Shown here: positions 8,596-16,972 of the stretch, one piece after another | Position numbering within the stretch: the first letter of the stretch is position 1 | How the letters are laid out: the number at the start of each line of letters is the position of its first letter | Assembly (NCBI GenBank): GCA_903834765.1 | Contig: CAILKE010000078.1 | Coordinates: 1 to 64,000, forward strand | Direction: 5' to 3' | DNA length: 64,000 bases | DNA from: an uncultured Bacteroidota bacterium | GTDB lineage: Bacteria; Bacteroidota; Bacteroidia; B-17B0; Aurantibacillaceae | The notes under the pieces: model-generated | What the model was told of the DNA's origin: nothing | The model's input: only the letters and a program-made list of their open reading frames with translations | Database searches by the model: none | Program-made: the position numbers and the translations under genes

Positions 8596-8968
8596 CCTTA
8601 CAAAGATAAATTATTTTTTCACATCTAAAAACGTGATTTTTAACACGTTATTACCCATTTAGGTGTTAATGTTCGTTAATAAAACAATGCAAATGGCTTT
8701 AAGTTTACGGCTCTTGCTTTCAACACTAATTGTTTATTAATACAGAGTTTTAGAGGTTTAAGAGTTCACGGTTTTTTACAACATAGATACATAGGGTACA
8801 TAGATTAAAACACTTAGACTTTCTATGCGCCCCTGTGGTTAAATTCCTTTTAACACAAAGTTTTGGAGGTAAGAGAATTCACAGTGTAATTAATTTATCA
8901 TGATTAATGACTTATTTAATAAACTCTGAGGCACTCCTTTCACTCTGAGTGCTCAGTGTTTAAAGGTT
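8596..8968. other. 373-bp intergenic region with degenerate repeat fragments
   Basis: No credible ORF or RNA gene is visible. The dxs promoter occupies the left end. From about 8755 the DNA contains pieces such as CATAGATACATAGGGTACAT, TTCTATGCGCCCCTGTGG and TTAACACAAAGTTTTGGAGG. These resemble sequences at 28141-28180 and 47585-47750 of this window and look like decayed copies of a dispersed intergenic repeat. Confidence 0.55.
8601..8608 (-). promoter_or_regulatory. dxs -7 box, five bases before the ATG
   Basis: TATCTTTG on the minus strand matches TAnnTTTG and is followed by TAAGG and the dxs ATG. A start site four to six bases after the box would place the mRNA 5' end at or next to the start codon. 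The -33 region is T-rich but lacks a clean TTTG. Confidence 0.55.
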
Positions 8969-10393
8969 CTAATCAAAAAAATCATCTGAAAAGTTCATCA
9001 AATACACTTTTTCGGTAGCCCTTGTAAATGCAGTATATAGCCAACGAATGTATTCTACATTCATCATTTCTACCGTTAAATAGCCTTGATCTATGAAGAC
9101 ACAAGGCCATTGTCCGCCTTGCGCTTTGTGGCAAGTAACAGCATAATTGAATTTAACCTGCAAAGCGTTAAAATAAGGATTGTTACGTAAGTATGATAAA
9201 CGAAGCCCTTTGATAGGTTGATCGGCAACGTCTTCCATCACTCGCTCAAATAATTCTTTTTGTTGTTCCTTGGTTAAAGCGGAGGTATCTGTATTGATCG
9301 AATCTAGCACCAAATTGAGAGTCACTTCGGGAGCATCAGGATAATCGCATAATTGTACAACACACTCTGCAAAATGAAATCCATATAATTCTCTTCGAGC
9401 TACAATTTTTTTGATCTGTAAACTATCGCCATTAGCGATGAATCCAGCCTCAGTTTTTTCATCGAGCCAAAAATAATTATTCTTCACTACCATCATTAAA
9501 TCGCCGCCACACAAATCATCATCCATATAACGGATACGAGCTCTAACAGCTTGATTAAATAAATTAGCTCTCTTATTACTTCGTGTTACGATTAACACAT
9601 CGTTATAGCCATATTTGCTATAAGCACTATTCATAGCATCTTCCAGCTCATCGCCACTCAAACGAATAACATCAGCATGTGTATGTAATTTTGGAAATTC
9701 AGAACTTAAATTCGCAATGCACTCTCGTAAATGAGTCGCATTTTTTAAAATACCGCTTGCGTCTTGTTGTCGAGCGACTTGCTTTAATTCAATGTATTTA
9801 ATATTTAAATGATACGCAGCTTTTAGATAATCTATATTTAATGCGGGACTATCACTACTGCCAACGGGTGGTAATTGAGCGATATCACCCACTAAAATCA
9901 ATTTACAATTATCTCCTGAAAACACATATTCAAATAAACTTTCTAAAAGTGAACCATACACCGAATCGGATGTAGGATTATCTAAGCCTATCATTGATGC
10001 TTCATCCACTATGAAAATGGTATTGCGATGTAAATTCTCACCTAATGAAAAAGCTACGCCACCATCGGCCGTGGGTATTTTACGAAATATTTTTTTATGA
10101 ATCGTTTGTGCAGGTCGTTGCGAATAATTTGATAATACCTTTGCAGCCCTTCCAGTTGGAGCTAATAAAGCACTTCGCCATTTAAACGATGGTAACGTTT
10201 TAGATAGAGCAGCCACCATATTGGTTTTGCCAGTACCAGCATATCCCTTGATAACCATAATCTCTCGTTCTGATGAATTAGTAATAAATTCGGACAACAA
10301 ACTAATTAGATCAGATTGATCTGGTGTAGGAACAAAGCTCAAATAACTCAAAAAAATAGAGGTAAAGGATTGTTTATTGGAAGCTTGGCTCAC
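8969..10393 (-). CDS. RecD-like superfamily 1B helicase / AAA ATPase
   Basis: A 474-residue ATP-dependent DNA helicase of the RecD/Pif1/Dda type. Motif I (Walker A) GYAGTGKT is near residue 51 and LLAPTGRAAKVL (motif Ia) near 78. Motif II is IFIVDEAS near 147 and motif III is ILVGDIAQLPPVG near 190. The UvrD-like C-terminal motif VTCHKAQGGQWPCVFID lies near 425, followed by YTAFTRATEKVYL. No RecD N-terminal interaction domain and no recB/recC neighbours are present, so a free-standing helicase in repair or replication is more likely than exonuclease V. The start is GTG at 10393. It is divergent from the SET gene. Confidence 0.92.
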   Translation of the reverse strand: MSQASNKQSFTSIFLSYLSFVPTPDQSDLISLLSEFITNSSEREIMVIKGYAGTGKTNMVAALSKTLPSFKWRSALLAPTGRAAKVLSNYSQRPAQTIHKKIFRKIPTADGGVAFSLGENLHRNTIFIVDEASMIGLDNPTSDSVYGSLLESLFEYVFSGDNCKLILVGDIAQLPPVGSSDSPALNIDYLKAAYHLNIKYIELKQVARQQDASGILKNATHLRECIANLSSEFPKLHTHADVIRLSGDELEDAMNSAYSKYGYNDVLIVTRSNKRANLFNQAVRARIRYMDDDLCGGDLMMVVKNNYFWLDEKTEAGFIANGDSLQIKKIVARRELYGFHFAECVVQLCDYPDAPEVTLNLVLDSINTDTSALTKEQQKELFERVMEDVADQPIKGLRLSYLRNNPYFNALQVKFNYAVTCHKAQGGQWPCVFIDQGYLTVEMMNVEYIRWLYTAFTRATEKVYLMNFSDDFFD

Positions 10394-10511
10394 GTGTAAT
10401 TTTTGGTTAAATTAAGTATTATACTTTACAAATTAACTTTGTTTTTGAAGTGGTTTATTTAAACCATTTAATTTTTTATTTATCCAATGTAGATGCTATC
10501 TTTACCGCACT

Positions 10512-10928
10512 ATGGCATTAACTGTAAAAACATCACAACTACCTAATTCTGGAAAAGGATTATTTACTACAACACCTATCAAAAAAGGAACTCGCGTTAT
10601 TGAGTATTTAGGAGAAATTATTGATTGGAAAGAATACGAGCGACGCGTTGAACGCGACGAAGATGGTTACTTATTTTTCATCAATAAAAAAACATGCATC
10701 GATGCTTGGAACACCCCACAACATAAAGCTCGATTTGCAAATGATGCTGCTGGTTTAGGAAGAGTAAAGGGTTTAAAAAATAATTGTGTTTATGAAACAG
10801 AAGGTAACAGATGTTTTATTTTAAGTACTAAAGATATTACTGCCGGCGAAGAAATTTTCGTAAGCTATACCAAAGAATATTGGGATTGCGTAAAATATAA
10901 CATCAGTATCGGAAGAGGTCGTAAATAA
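10512..10928 (+). CDS. Stand-alone SET domain protein (putative lysine methyltransferase)
   Basis: A 138-residue protein that is essentially one SET domain. SAM-binding GKGLF is at 14-18, EYLGEIIDW at 31-39, RFANDAAG at 74-81 in place of the usual RFxNHS motif, NNCVY at 90-94 and the C-terminal GEEIFVSYTKEYW at 112-124. The YT before the end resembles the catalytic tyrosine region. SET domains transfer methyl from S-adenosylmethionine to protein lysines. There is no pre-SET or post-SET cysteine cluster. The substrate is unknown. TATCTTTA seven bases before the ATG is a possible -7 box. It is a single gene between the helicase and the sugar-nucleotide reductase. Confidence 0.9.
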   Translation: MALTVKTSQLPNSGKGLFTTTPIKKGTRVIEYLGEIIDWKEYERRVERDEDGYLFFINKKTCIDAWNTPQHKARFANDAAGLGRVKGLKNNCVYETEGNRCFILSTKDITAGEEIFVSYTKEYWDCVKYNISIGRGRK

Positions 10929-11035
10929 TTAAAGGGATTTAAATGATTATTTGATTAAAGGGACTTGAAGAACGTATGAACTAAAATTTATACTTCTTTA
11001 GAAAACAAAAAACAAATCTCAAAAAACTTTTTTAA

Positions 11036-11968
11036 ATGCGAAAAATATTAATTACAGGTTCTAATGGTTTATTAGGACAAAAATTAGTTTATAAACTAAA
11101 AGATAAAACTGGTGTTCTATGCATTGCAACTGCTCGTGGCGCTAATCGCCTAGTAAATACAAATGGTTACGAATATGCTGAATTAGACATCACTAATTTC
11201 GATAACGTATCGGCAGTATTTACGCATTATATGCCAGATGTGATTATCAATACGGCAGCTATGACCAATGTAGATGCCTGCGAAACAGATAAAGAAAACT
11301 GTTGGTTAATGAATACAACGGCTGTTCAACATCAGGTATCAGTATTAGAATCCTTGTCAAAAAAGCATCCAAATTATAAACCACATTTCGTCCATCTTTC
11401 AACCGATTTTATTTTTGATGGAACACATGGACCTTTAGATGAAAATGAAAAACCGAATCCATTGAGCTATTATGCAGAAAGTAAATTAGCTGCTGAAAAA
11501 ATTGTGCAAGATTCTTCCCTTCATTGGGCCATGGCTCGCACTGTCCTTGTTTATGGCATAGTAGACAATATGAGTCGAAGCAATATCGTATTATGGGTAA
11601 AACAAAATTTAGAACAAGGTAAGGTAATTAATGTAGTTGATGATCAATTCAGAACACCAACACTTGCTGAAGATTTAGCGGATGGTTGTATTTTAATTGC
11701 TGAGAAAAAAGCGCAGGGCATTTATAATATTTCTGGAAAAGATTTTTTAAGCATTTTAGAATTAGCGCATTTAGTTGCTGATTATTACAAATTAGATAAG
11801 TCCTTGATTAAGCCATCAAAATCGGCAGACATTAAGCAACCTGCCAAACGCCCACCAATTACTGGTTTCATTATTGACAAGGCAAAAAAGGAATTAGGAT
11901 ATAACCCTCATAGTTTTACAGAAGGCATTCAGTTTTTGGAAGAGCAGTTGAAAAAAATGGGTGCTTAA
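11036..11968 (+). CDS. SDR-family dTDP-4-dehydrorhamnose reductase-like protein (RfbD type)
   Basis: A 310-residue extended short-chain dehydrogenase. The Rossmann motif GSNGLLGQ lies at 8-15. INTAAMTNVDACETD (about 76-90) and HLSTDFIFDG (about 122-131) are RfbD-family signatures. The catalytic YYAESK (Tyr and Lys four apart, about 142-148) and the C-terminal substrate segment RPPITGFIIDKAKKELGY follow. RfbD reduces dTDP-4-keto-rhamnose to dTDP-rhamnose. No rfbA, rfbB or rfbC genes are nearby, so the exact sugar substrate is uncertain. It converges with the LRR gene with only four bases between the stops. Confidence 0.88.
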   Translation: MRKILITGSNGLLGQKLVYKLKDKTGVLCIATARGANRLVNTNGYEYAELDITNFDNVSAVFTHYMPDVIINTAAMTNVDACETDKENCWLMNTTAVQHQVSVLESLSKKHPNYKPHFVHLSTDFIFDGTHGPLDENEKPNPLSYYAESKLAAEKIVQDSSLHWAMARTVLVYGIVDNMSRSNIVLWVKQNLEQGKVINVVDDQFRTPTLAEDLADGCILIAEKKAQGIYNISGKDFLSILELAHLVADYYKLDKSLIKPSKSADIKQPAKRPPITGFIIDKAKKELGYNPHSFTEGIQFLEEQLKKMGA

Positions 11969-11972
11969 AAAG

Positions 11973-12569
11973 CTACCACTTACATTTACAACTAGGCGAA
12001 AAATAAACCGTAGCCTTTGGTAACATATTTTGAACACGTTTTTGTAAATCATCGCTCATTAATATATTGCGAAGATCCATCACGTTCAATGCTTTGAGAT
12101 TAGAGAGCGTTGCAGGAAAATCATCTAAATTATTACTCCATAAATCCAACATTTTTAAGTTTGCTAAATTTCCTATTTGAGGAGGCAGCGACACTAACTC
12201 ATTTTGATTAAAATTGAGATAAGTTAAATTTATCAACTTACCTATTTGCTTAGGCACTCTCTCCAAGCCCGTTTTGCTGCAAGCAAAATATTGTAGATTC
12301 GTTAATTGATCTATACTATCAGGTAATTCCTTAATGCTATTTTTGCTAATATCTAAATATTGTAAATTTTTTAATTTTAATATCTCTAATGGAAACGATT
12401 TCAAATGTTGTTTGCGTAACACCAATTTAATGACCGCATCAGGGTTTTTGAGCGCTTCTTGCAAATTAGTAATACCTGTTAATGTATCTAAGGATAAGGA
12501 ATCTAATAACTGCGCTTTCGAAATGGAAAAGCTAAAAACGCATAAAAATAGTATTTTGAATTTAAACAT
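11973..12569 (-). CDS. Secreted leucine-rich repeat protein
   Basis: A 198-residue protein with an N-terminal signal peptide (about 1-19, ending SKAQ) and six to seven leucine-rich repeats from about residue 50 to 170, such as LKNLQYLDISKNSIKELP and LANLKMLDLWSNNLDDFP. The last residues hold a CKCKW tail with two cysteines. LRR proteins are protein-binding scaffolds; a function cannot be assigned. Its ATG overlaps the ribF stop (ATGTTTAA, 8 bases), so the two genes are translationally coupled. Confidence 0.88.
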   Translation of the reverse strand: MFKFKILFLCVFSFSISKAQLLDSLSLDTLTGITNLQEALKNPDAVIKLVLRKQHLKSFPLEILKLKNLQYLDISKNSIKELPDSIDQLTNLQYFACSKTGLERVPKQIGKLINLTYLNFNQNELVSLPPQIGNLANLKMLDLWSNNLDDFPATLSNLKALNVMDLRNILMSDDLQKRVQNMLPKATVYFSPSCKCKW

Positions 12570-13485
12570 AACTACAAGCTATTTTATCGTTTGCTAACTG
12601 TTGTTTGAGTTCATCTAAGTTAGCAAATTTTTGTTCATCACGTATGCGTTTAACAAATTCAACCTTTATTATTTGTCCGTAAAGTTCTAAATCAAAATCA
12701 AAAATATTGACTTCTATTTTCACTTTGTTGTCAAAATCTGTTGTAGGGTTTGTCCCAATATTGAGCATGCCTTTATATGTTTTATCACCAATCAATACAT
12801 TAACTGCATAAACACCAATTTTAGGAATTAATTTGTCTTCGTCATGAATCACAATATTAGCAGTCGGGTAGCCAATGGTACGACCTAGCTGCTTGCCTTT
12901 TACTACTTCTCCTGAAATAAAAAAATGATACCCTAAATAAATATTTGCTGTATTAATGTCTCCACTATCAATGGCTTTACGTATACGAGAACTACTTACA
13001 TTGAGCATATTAATTTCTTGCACAGGTATTTCTTCAACCACAAAATGATTTACAACCGATAACGCTTTTAAGGTATCTATGTTACCCTCTCTATCACTTC
13101 CAAAACGGTGATCATAGCCTATCACTAATGTTTTAGTGTGTAGTGCTTTAGCAATTATTTCAGCAACATAATCAGTAGCTTGCATCTTGGAAAAAGCTTT
13201 CGTAAAAGGATATACGAGCACATGATCAATACCGAATTGCTTTAACAATTCACATTTTTCCTCTGTGGTTGTAATTAAACGTAAATCTTTTTGCTCAGGA
13301 AATAAAACCTTACGAGGGTGAGGTGCAAATGTAAACAAAACAGTTTCGCCGCCTTGCTGTTGTTTAATTTCAAGTAAGCGTTTGATGATTTTTTGATGCC
13401 CGAGATGCACCCCATCAAACGTTCCTATTGTTACAATAGTATTTTGTAAGGTTGTAATTTCGGATATGTTGTTGTAAATGCGCAC
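12562..13485 (-). CDS. ribF: Bifunctional riboflavin kinase / FAD synthetase
   Basis: RibF phosphorylates riboflavin to FMN and adenylates FMN to FAD. The 307-residue length matches the family. The N-terminal nucleotidyltransferase domain has TIGTFDGVHLGHQKII (about 19-34), VIGYDHRFG (about 121-129) and SSSRIRKAI (about 164-172). The C-terminal kinase domain has GRTIGYPTANI (about 202-212) and GVYAVNV, with GMLNIGTNPT near 239. The start is GTG at 13485. TATATTTA, 13 bases upstream of the GTG, is a likely -7 box. The LRR gene follows in an overlapping arrangement. Confidence 0.96.
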   Translation of the reverse strand: MRIYNNISEITTLQNTIVTIGTFDGVHLGHQKIIKRLLEIKQQQGGETVLFTFAPHPRKVLFPEQKDLRLITTTEEKCELLKQFGIDHVLVYPFTKAFSKMQATDYVAEIIAKALHTKTLVIGYDHRFGSDREGNIDTLKALSVVNHFVVEEIPVQEINMLNVSSSRIRKAIDSGDINTANIYLGYHFFISGEVVKGKQLGRTIGYPTANIVIHDEDKLIPKIGVYAVNVLIGDKTYKGMLNIGTNPTTDFDNKVKIEVNIFDFDLELYGQIIKVEFVKRIRDEQKFANLDELKQQLANDKIACSYV

Positions 13486-13638
13486 AAAAAATGACGTGTA
13501 AATATAGCAGATTTAAGGGAATCTCTAAAAAATTCATTTTAAGAGGCTAACAAGTTTTTGAAAATGTATAATACATGAGTATATGAGGCTTTCAAAAATA
13601 TAGTTCAACGATTAAAAAGGGATAAATAAGTGATTAAC

Positions 13639-14793
13639 TTAAAACACTTTGACACTCCCATTTTTAATAATATAATCCACACCATTAATATTGAACTTTT
13701 TACCTGAACTCTGTTTCATTAAATCGGTAATATCTTGTTCGATAGTATGCAGAGAGCCTTTTGTTTTATAAGCAATATTTAAATAATCTTCATTTATTTC
13801 CATTCCCTCATATACGCCACATAACACTACTCTTACAGGTACTTTTACACGCACCAACATTTTTATATCTCTGGCTTTAGCCCAATTATCGGCAATTAAA
13901 ATCACATCATCTACCTTACCACTTTTATTTAAACCATAAATAATGGCTTCTATAGGATTTTCAGGGGCATCGCCACCAGTTCCTTTTTTAATGGTGAGTT
14001 CCATCGAGGCAATTAACGCATCAACACTTTTGGCTCGACAATAATAAACACCACCAGTCGCTCCAATTTTTTTATCAATATCTTGCTTTTTATCTCCGTC
14101 GTTAAAAAAAACAAAATGCTGACTCGTACTATCTTTTAGAAATTGTAATTTAAGCCATGTGCTAATCTGCTGCGCGTAAGGGTACATACTACCAGTTAGA
14201 TCTGCTACAATTAACTTACTTTTAAATCCTTTGTTTCTTTTAAAAAAATTAAAAATAAGATTAGTTGCTGTGTCTGCTATGTTTGGCTGTAAATTGGTTT
14301 CACTATCCGTACTGCGGCTTTCAAAAGAAAAAACACCCTTCTTATCATATACTTTATAATAGCCGTTTAAATTTCCTTTTTTAAAATTTCCTTCTGCTTT
14401 AATATTTCCATTGGGATAATATGATAGCTCTAATCCTTCTTTAACGCCACTTTTAAAGGTTTCAAAAAAATCTTTCTTGCACCGTTTTGAATAATAAATC
14501 GATGGGCCGTCAAGCATACCATCTTTGTAATAAGATTCTTGCTCAACGCAATCAGGCACATCAAACCATTTGATCTCTAAACCTTGTTTTTTATTGTTTT
14601 TATAAATGACTTCGTTTTTTAAATCGCCATTTGGCCAAAACTCTTTCCAAACACCCTGTTTAAGACTATCATGGTCTATCACATTGATAGTGTCGGTTTC
14701 GTAAATTTTATAACTCAGAATAGATTGAGCCTTTAAGCTAAATGCTGAAAAGAAAATATATACAAAAGCGATATAAACAAAAGAGTTTTTCAC
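13639..14793 (-). CDS. Exported MORN-repeat / VWA-like fusion protein
   Basis: A 384-residue protein with a signal peptide (about 1-23). Residues about 47-155 hold four to five MORN-type repeats (GVWKEFWPNGDLKNEVIY, GLELSYYPNGNIKAEGNF, GYYKVYDKKGVF), like YwqK-type proteins. From about 193 a von Willebrand A-like fold begins with VADLTGSM, a DxxGS metal-site motif, and continues with GGDAPENPIEAI and VDDVILIADN. The combination of membrane-associated MORN repeats with a VWA domain in one exported protein is unusual. A function cannot be assigned. The start is GTG at 14793. The gene is divergent from pheS, and a palindromic TAAATTTA in the shared gap could serve as -7 box for both. Confidence 0.8.
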   Translation of the reverse strand: MKNSFVYIAFVYIFFSAFSLKAQSILSYKIYETDTINVIDHDSLKQGVWKEFWPNGDLKNEVIYKNNKKQGLEIKWFDVPDCVEQESYYKDGMLDGPSIYYSKRCKKDFFETFKSGVKEGLELSYYPNGNIKAEGNFKKGNLNGYYKVYDKKGVFSFESRSTDSETNLQPNIADTATNLIFNFFKRNKGFKSKLIVADLTGSMYPYAQQISTWLKLQFLKDSTSQHFVFFNDGDKKQDIDKKIGATGGVYYCRAKSVDALIASMELTIKKGTGGDAPENPIEAIIYGLNKSGKVDDVILIADNWAKARDIKMLVRVKVPVRVVLCGVYEGMEINEDYLNIAYKTKGSLHTIEQDITDLMKQSSGKKFNINGVDYIIKNGSVKVF

Positions 14794-14834
14794 TTCTTAA
14801 AATTGCTTAAATTTACGCTCATTATCAAATTATT

Positions 14835-15860
14835 ATGTTAGAAAAAATAAACAATCTTTTATCGGAAATAGAAGAGTTTGCTGCCGATAGTAAAGAGCAA
14901 GTAGAAGAATATCGTATTAAGTGGCTTAGTAAAAAAGGTCAGATTACAACTCTATTTGAAGACTTTAGAACAGTGGCTCCCGAAATAAAACGTGAAGTTG
15001 GCCAGAAATTAAATGAGCTAAGAACGAAAGCTCAAGATAAGATAAATGCATTAAAAGAAAAACATGAAAGCGCTTCTGAAAAAGGTGCTTCTAAAAATAT
15101 TGATTTAACAGTGCCATCTGATCCTAGTATACAATTAGGTTCTCGTCACCCTCTATCCTTAGTTAAAAATCAAATTATTGATGTATTTGCACGCATCGGT
15201 TTTACAGTAAGTGATGGCAGAGAGATTGAAGATGATTGGCATAACTTTACGGCATTAAACACGCCTGAAAATCACCCTGCTCGCGATATGCAAGATACGT
15301 TTTACGTAGAGTTAAATCCAGAAATGGTATTACGCACTCAAACCTCATCGGTGCAAGTGCATATCATGGAAAATCAAAAACCTCCTATTCGCACTATTTC
15401 ACCAGGCAGAGTATATCGTAACGAGGCTATCAGCGCCCGTGCCCATTGCCAGTTCCATCAAATAGAAGGTTTATATATTGACGAAAAAGTTTCGTTTGCG
15501 GATTTAAAGCAAACCTTAAATTTCTTTGCTAAAGAATTATTTGGCACTGAAACAAAGATAAGAATGCGTCCTAGTTATTTCCCTTTTACAGAGCCAAGTG
15601 CAGAAGTAGATATTAGCTGTACCATTTGTAAAGGCGAAGGCTGTAACGTTTGCAAATACACAGGTTGGGTAGAAATTTTAGGCTGCGGTATGGTTGATCC
15701 TCAAGTGTTGGATAACTGTGGTATTGACAGTAAAAAATACAGTGGCTTTGCATTTGGTATGGGTATAGAACGTATAACGATGCTTAAATACCGCGTTAAA
15801 GATTTACGCTTGTTTTTCGAAAACGATGTAAGATTTTTAAAACAATTTACAGGAGAGTAA
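14835..15860 (+). CDS. pheS: Phenylalanine--tRNA ligase alpha subunit
   Basis: PheS is the catalytic subunit of the alpha2-beta2 enzyme that charges tRNA-Phe. At 341 residues it matches the family. It shows an N-terminal coiled-coil tRNA-binding arm (about 1-90), class II motif 2 region RVYRNEAISARAHCQFHQIEG (about 193-213, here cited by its parts), a cysteine cluster CTICKGEGCNVC (about 257-268), and motif 3 AFGMGIERITMLKY (about 311-324). The ATG at 14835 gives a complete N-terminus. pheT is not in the window. CHAP and TPR genes follow on the same strand. Confidence 0.97.
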   Translation: MLEKINNLLSEIEEFAADSKEQVEEYRIKWLSKKGQITTLFEDFRTVAPEIKREVGQKLNELRTKAQDKINALKEKHESASEKGASKNIDLTVPSDPSIQLGSRHPLSLVKNQIIDVFARIGFTVSDGREIEDDWHNFTALNTPENHPARDMQDTFYVELNPEMVLRTQTSSVQVHIMENQKPPIRTISPGRVYRNEAISARAHCQFHQIEGLYIDEKVSFADLKQTLNFFAKELFGTETKIRMRPSYFPFTEPSAEVDISCTICKGEGCNVCKYTGWVEILGCGMVDPQVLDNCGIDSKKYSGFAFGMGIERITMLKYRVKDLRLFFENDVRFLKQFTGE

Positions 15861-15881
15861 AATCAATTGATTGTAGCTACA

Positions 15882-16469
15882 ATGAAAAAGAAACTCATCG
15901 TCATTTTAGCATTACTAATAACAGCCATTGTTATTTACAAATTGACTTTAAAAATCAACCTCAACAGAGACTATATTATTGGTCAAAAACTTGATAGTTT
16001 AAATCACGTGATTGTTTATTATAACGGCGGAGTTGGTTATAACTCTGGGCGAAATACAACGAGCGATGGTTACAATTTAGGGCTTAAATATCAATGTGTA
16101 GAATTTGTCAAGCGTTATTATTACGAATACTTACATCACAAAATGCCTGATTCCTATGGTAATGCAAAGGATTTTTTTGATAACAATGTATTGGATGGTG
16201 AATTAAATACAAAAAGAAACTTGATACAATATTCCAATAGTAGTGCGTCTAAACCTCAAATAAACGATCTCATTGTTTTTAAGGGTTCTGTATTTAATCC
16301 TTATGGACATGTTGCAATTATATCAAATGTAAGTGATAGCGAAATTGAAATTATACAACAAAACCCTGGTCCTTATGGCAAATCAAGAGTTACATTTAAC
16401 TTAAAACAGTTGAATAATAAATGGATTATCGACGATAATAAAACATTAGGTTGGTTACATAAAAAATAA
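15882..16469 (+). CDS. CHAP-domain protein (putative membrane-anchored amidase)
   Basis: From the ATG at 15882 the protein is 195 residues: a signal anchor (MKKKLIVILALLITAIVIY) followed by a CHAP domain. The catalytic cysteine lies in YQCVEFVKRYYYE and the histidine in NPYGHVAII, with LGWLHKK at the end. CHAP enzymes hydrolyse peptidoglycan amide bonds or glutathionylspermidine; a periplasmic cell-wall role is inferred. An upstream TTG at 15867 is in frame but would put MIVAT before the natural signal start, so I prefer ATG. It begins 21 bases after pheS, possibly in the same transcript. Confidence 0.85.
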   Translation: MKKKLIVILALLITAIVIYKLTLKINLNRDYIIGQKLDSLNHVIVYYNGGVGYNSGRNTTSDGYNLGLKYQCVEFVKRYYYEYLHHKMPDSYGNAKDFFDNNVLDGELNTKRNLIQYSNSSASKPQINDLIVFKGSVFNPYGHVAIISNVSDSEIEIIQQNPGPYGKSRVTFNLKQLNNKWIIDDNKTLGWLHKK

Positions 16470-16481
16470 TTAAATTTATCT

Positions 16482-16805
16482 ATGCAAAATCAAACTCGGA
16501 GAAACATGTTGTTAGATCTTTTAAAAAAAGAACCGGATGACGTGTTTTTAAATTATGCCTTAGCCATGGAAATGATTGGCAGTAGCGAGTTTTCGAAAGC
16601 TGAAGCACAATTACAAAAAACCTTAATTTTAAATTCTGAGTATTTACCTTGTTATTACCAAATTGGTCAACTCAAAGAAAAACTCAATGAAACCAATGGC
16701 GCCATTGAGTTTTATAAAAAAGGAATTTTATTAGCTAAACTGCAAAACAACACCAAAGCCATGGGCGAGTTAAATGAAGCCCTATGGATGTTGGATGATG
16801 AGTAA
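16482..16805 (+). CDS. Small TPR protein
   Basis: A 107-residue soluble protein made of about two and a half tetratricopeptide repeats: an N-terminal helix pair with DVFLNYALAMEMIGSSEFSK, then AEAQLQKTLILNSEYLPCYY and LNETNGAIEFYKKGI. TPRs mediate protein-protein contacts; the partner is unknown. It follows the CHAP gene by 12 bases. TAAATTTA three bases before the ATG could act as an internal -7 box. Confidence 0.85.
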   Translation: MQNQTRRNMLLDLLKKEPDDVFLNYALAMEMIGSSEFSKAEAQLQKTLILNSEYLPCYYQIGQLKEKLNETNGAIEFYKKGILLAKLQNNTKAMGELNEALWMLDDE

Positions 16806-16864
16806 CTCGATGAGTTTTTTTATGAAATCAGTAGTACTGATAGTTATCGGTATTATTATTTTAT

Positions 16865-16936
16865 TGAGCCGAATAAAACTACTAATCGGCTCAAAATATC
16901 GTAAATTATGAGCCGAATATTTTTTTATTCGGCTCA
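16865..16936. repeat. Four alternating GAGCCGAAT elements upstream of fic
   Basis: TGAGCCGAAT at 16865-16874, its inverted form AATCGGCTCA at 16884-16893, TGAGCCGAAT at 16909-16918 and ATTCGGCTCA at 16927-16936. The last two form a perfect 11-bp hairpin with a T6 loop (16909-16936). The middle two form a 7-bp stem followed by a T-run, which resembles a terminator for the TPR gene. The distal pair covers the -33 region of the fic promoter. Read as DNA it is an operator array; read as RNA it offers mutually exclusive hairpins. Confidence 0.75.
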
Positions 16937-16943
16937 AGTTTTG

Positions 16944-16951
16944 TACATTTG
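16944..16951 (+). promoter_or_regulatory. -7 box of fic
   Basis: TACATTTG matches TAnnTTTG and lies 21 bases before the fic ATG. The corresponding -33 region falls inside the inverted repeat 16909-16936, so a protein bound there would block the promoter. Confidence 0.6.
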
Positions 16952-16972
16952 TGGTGCAAGTGATATAGAGTT

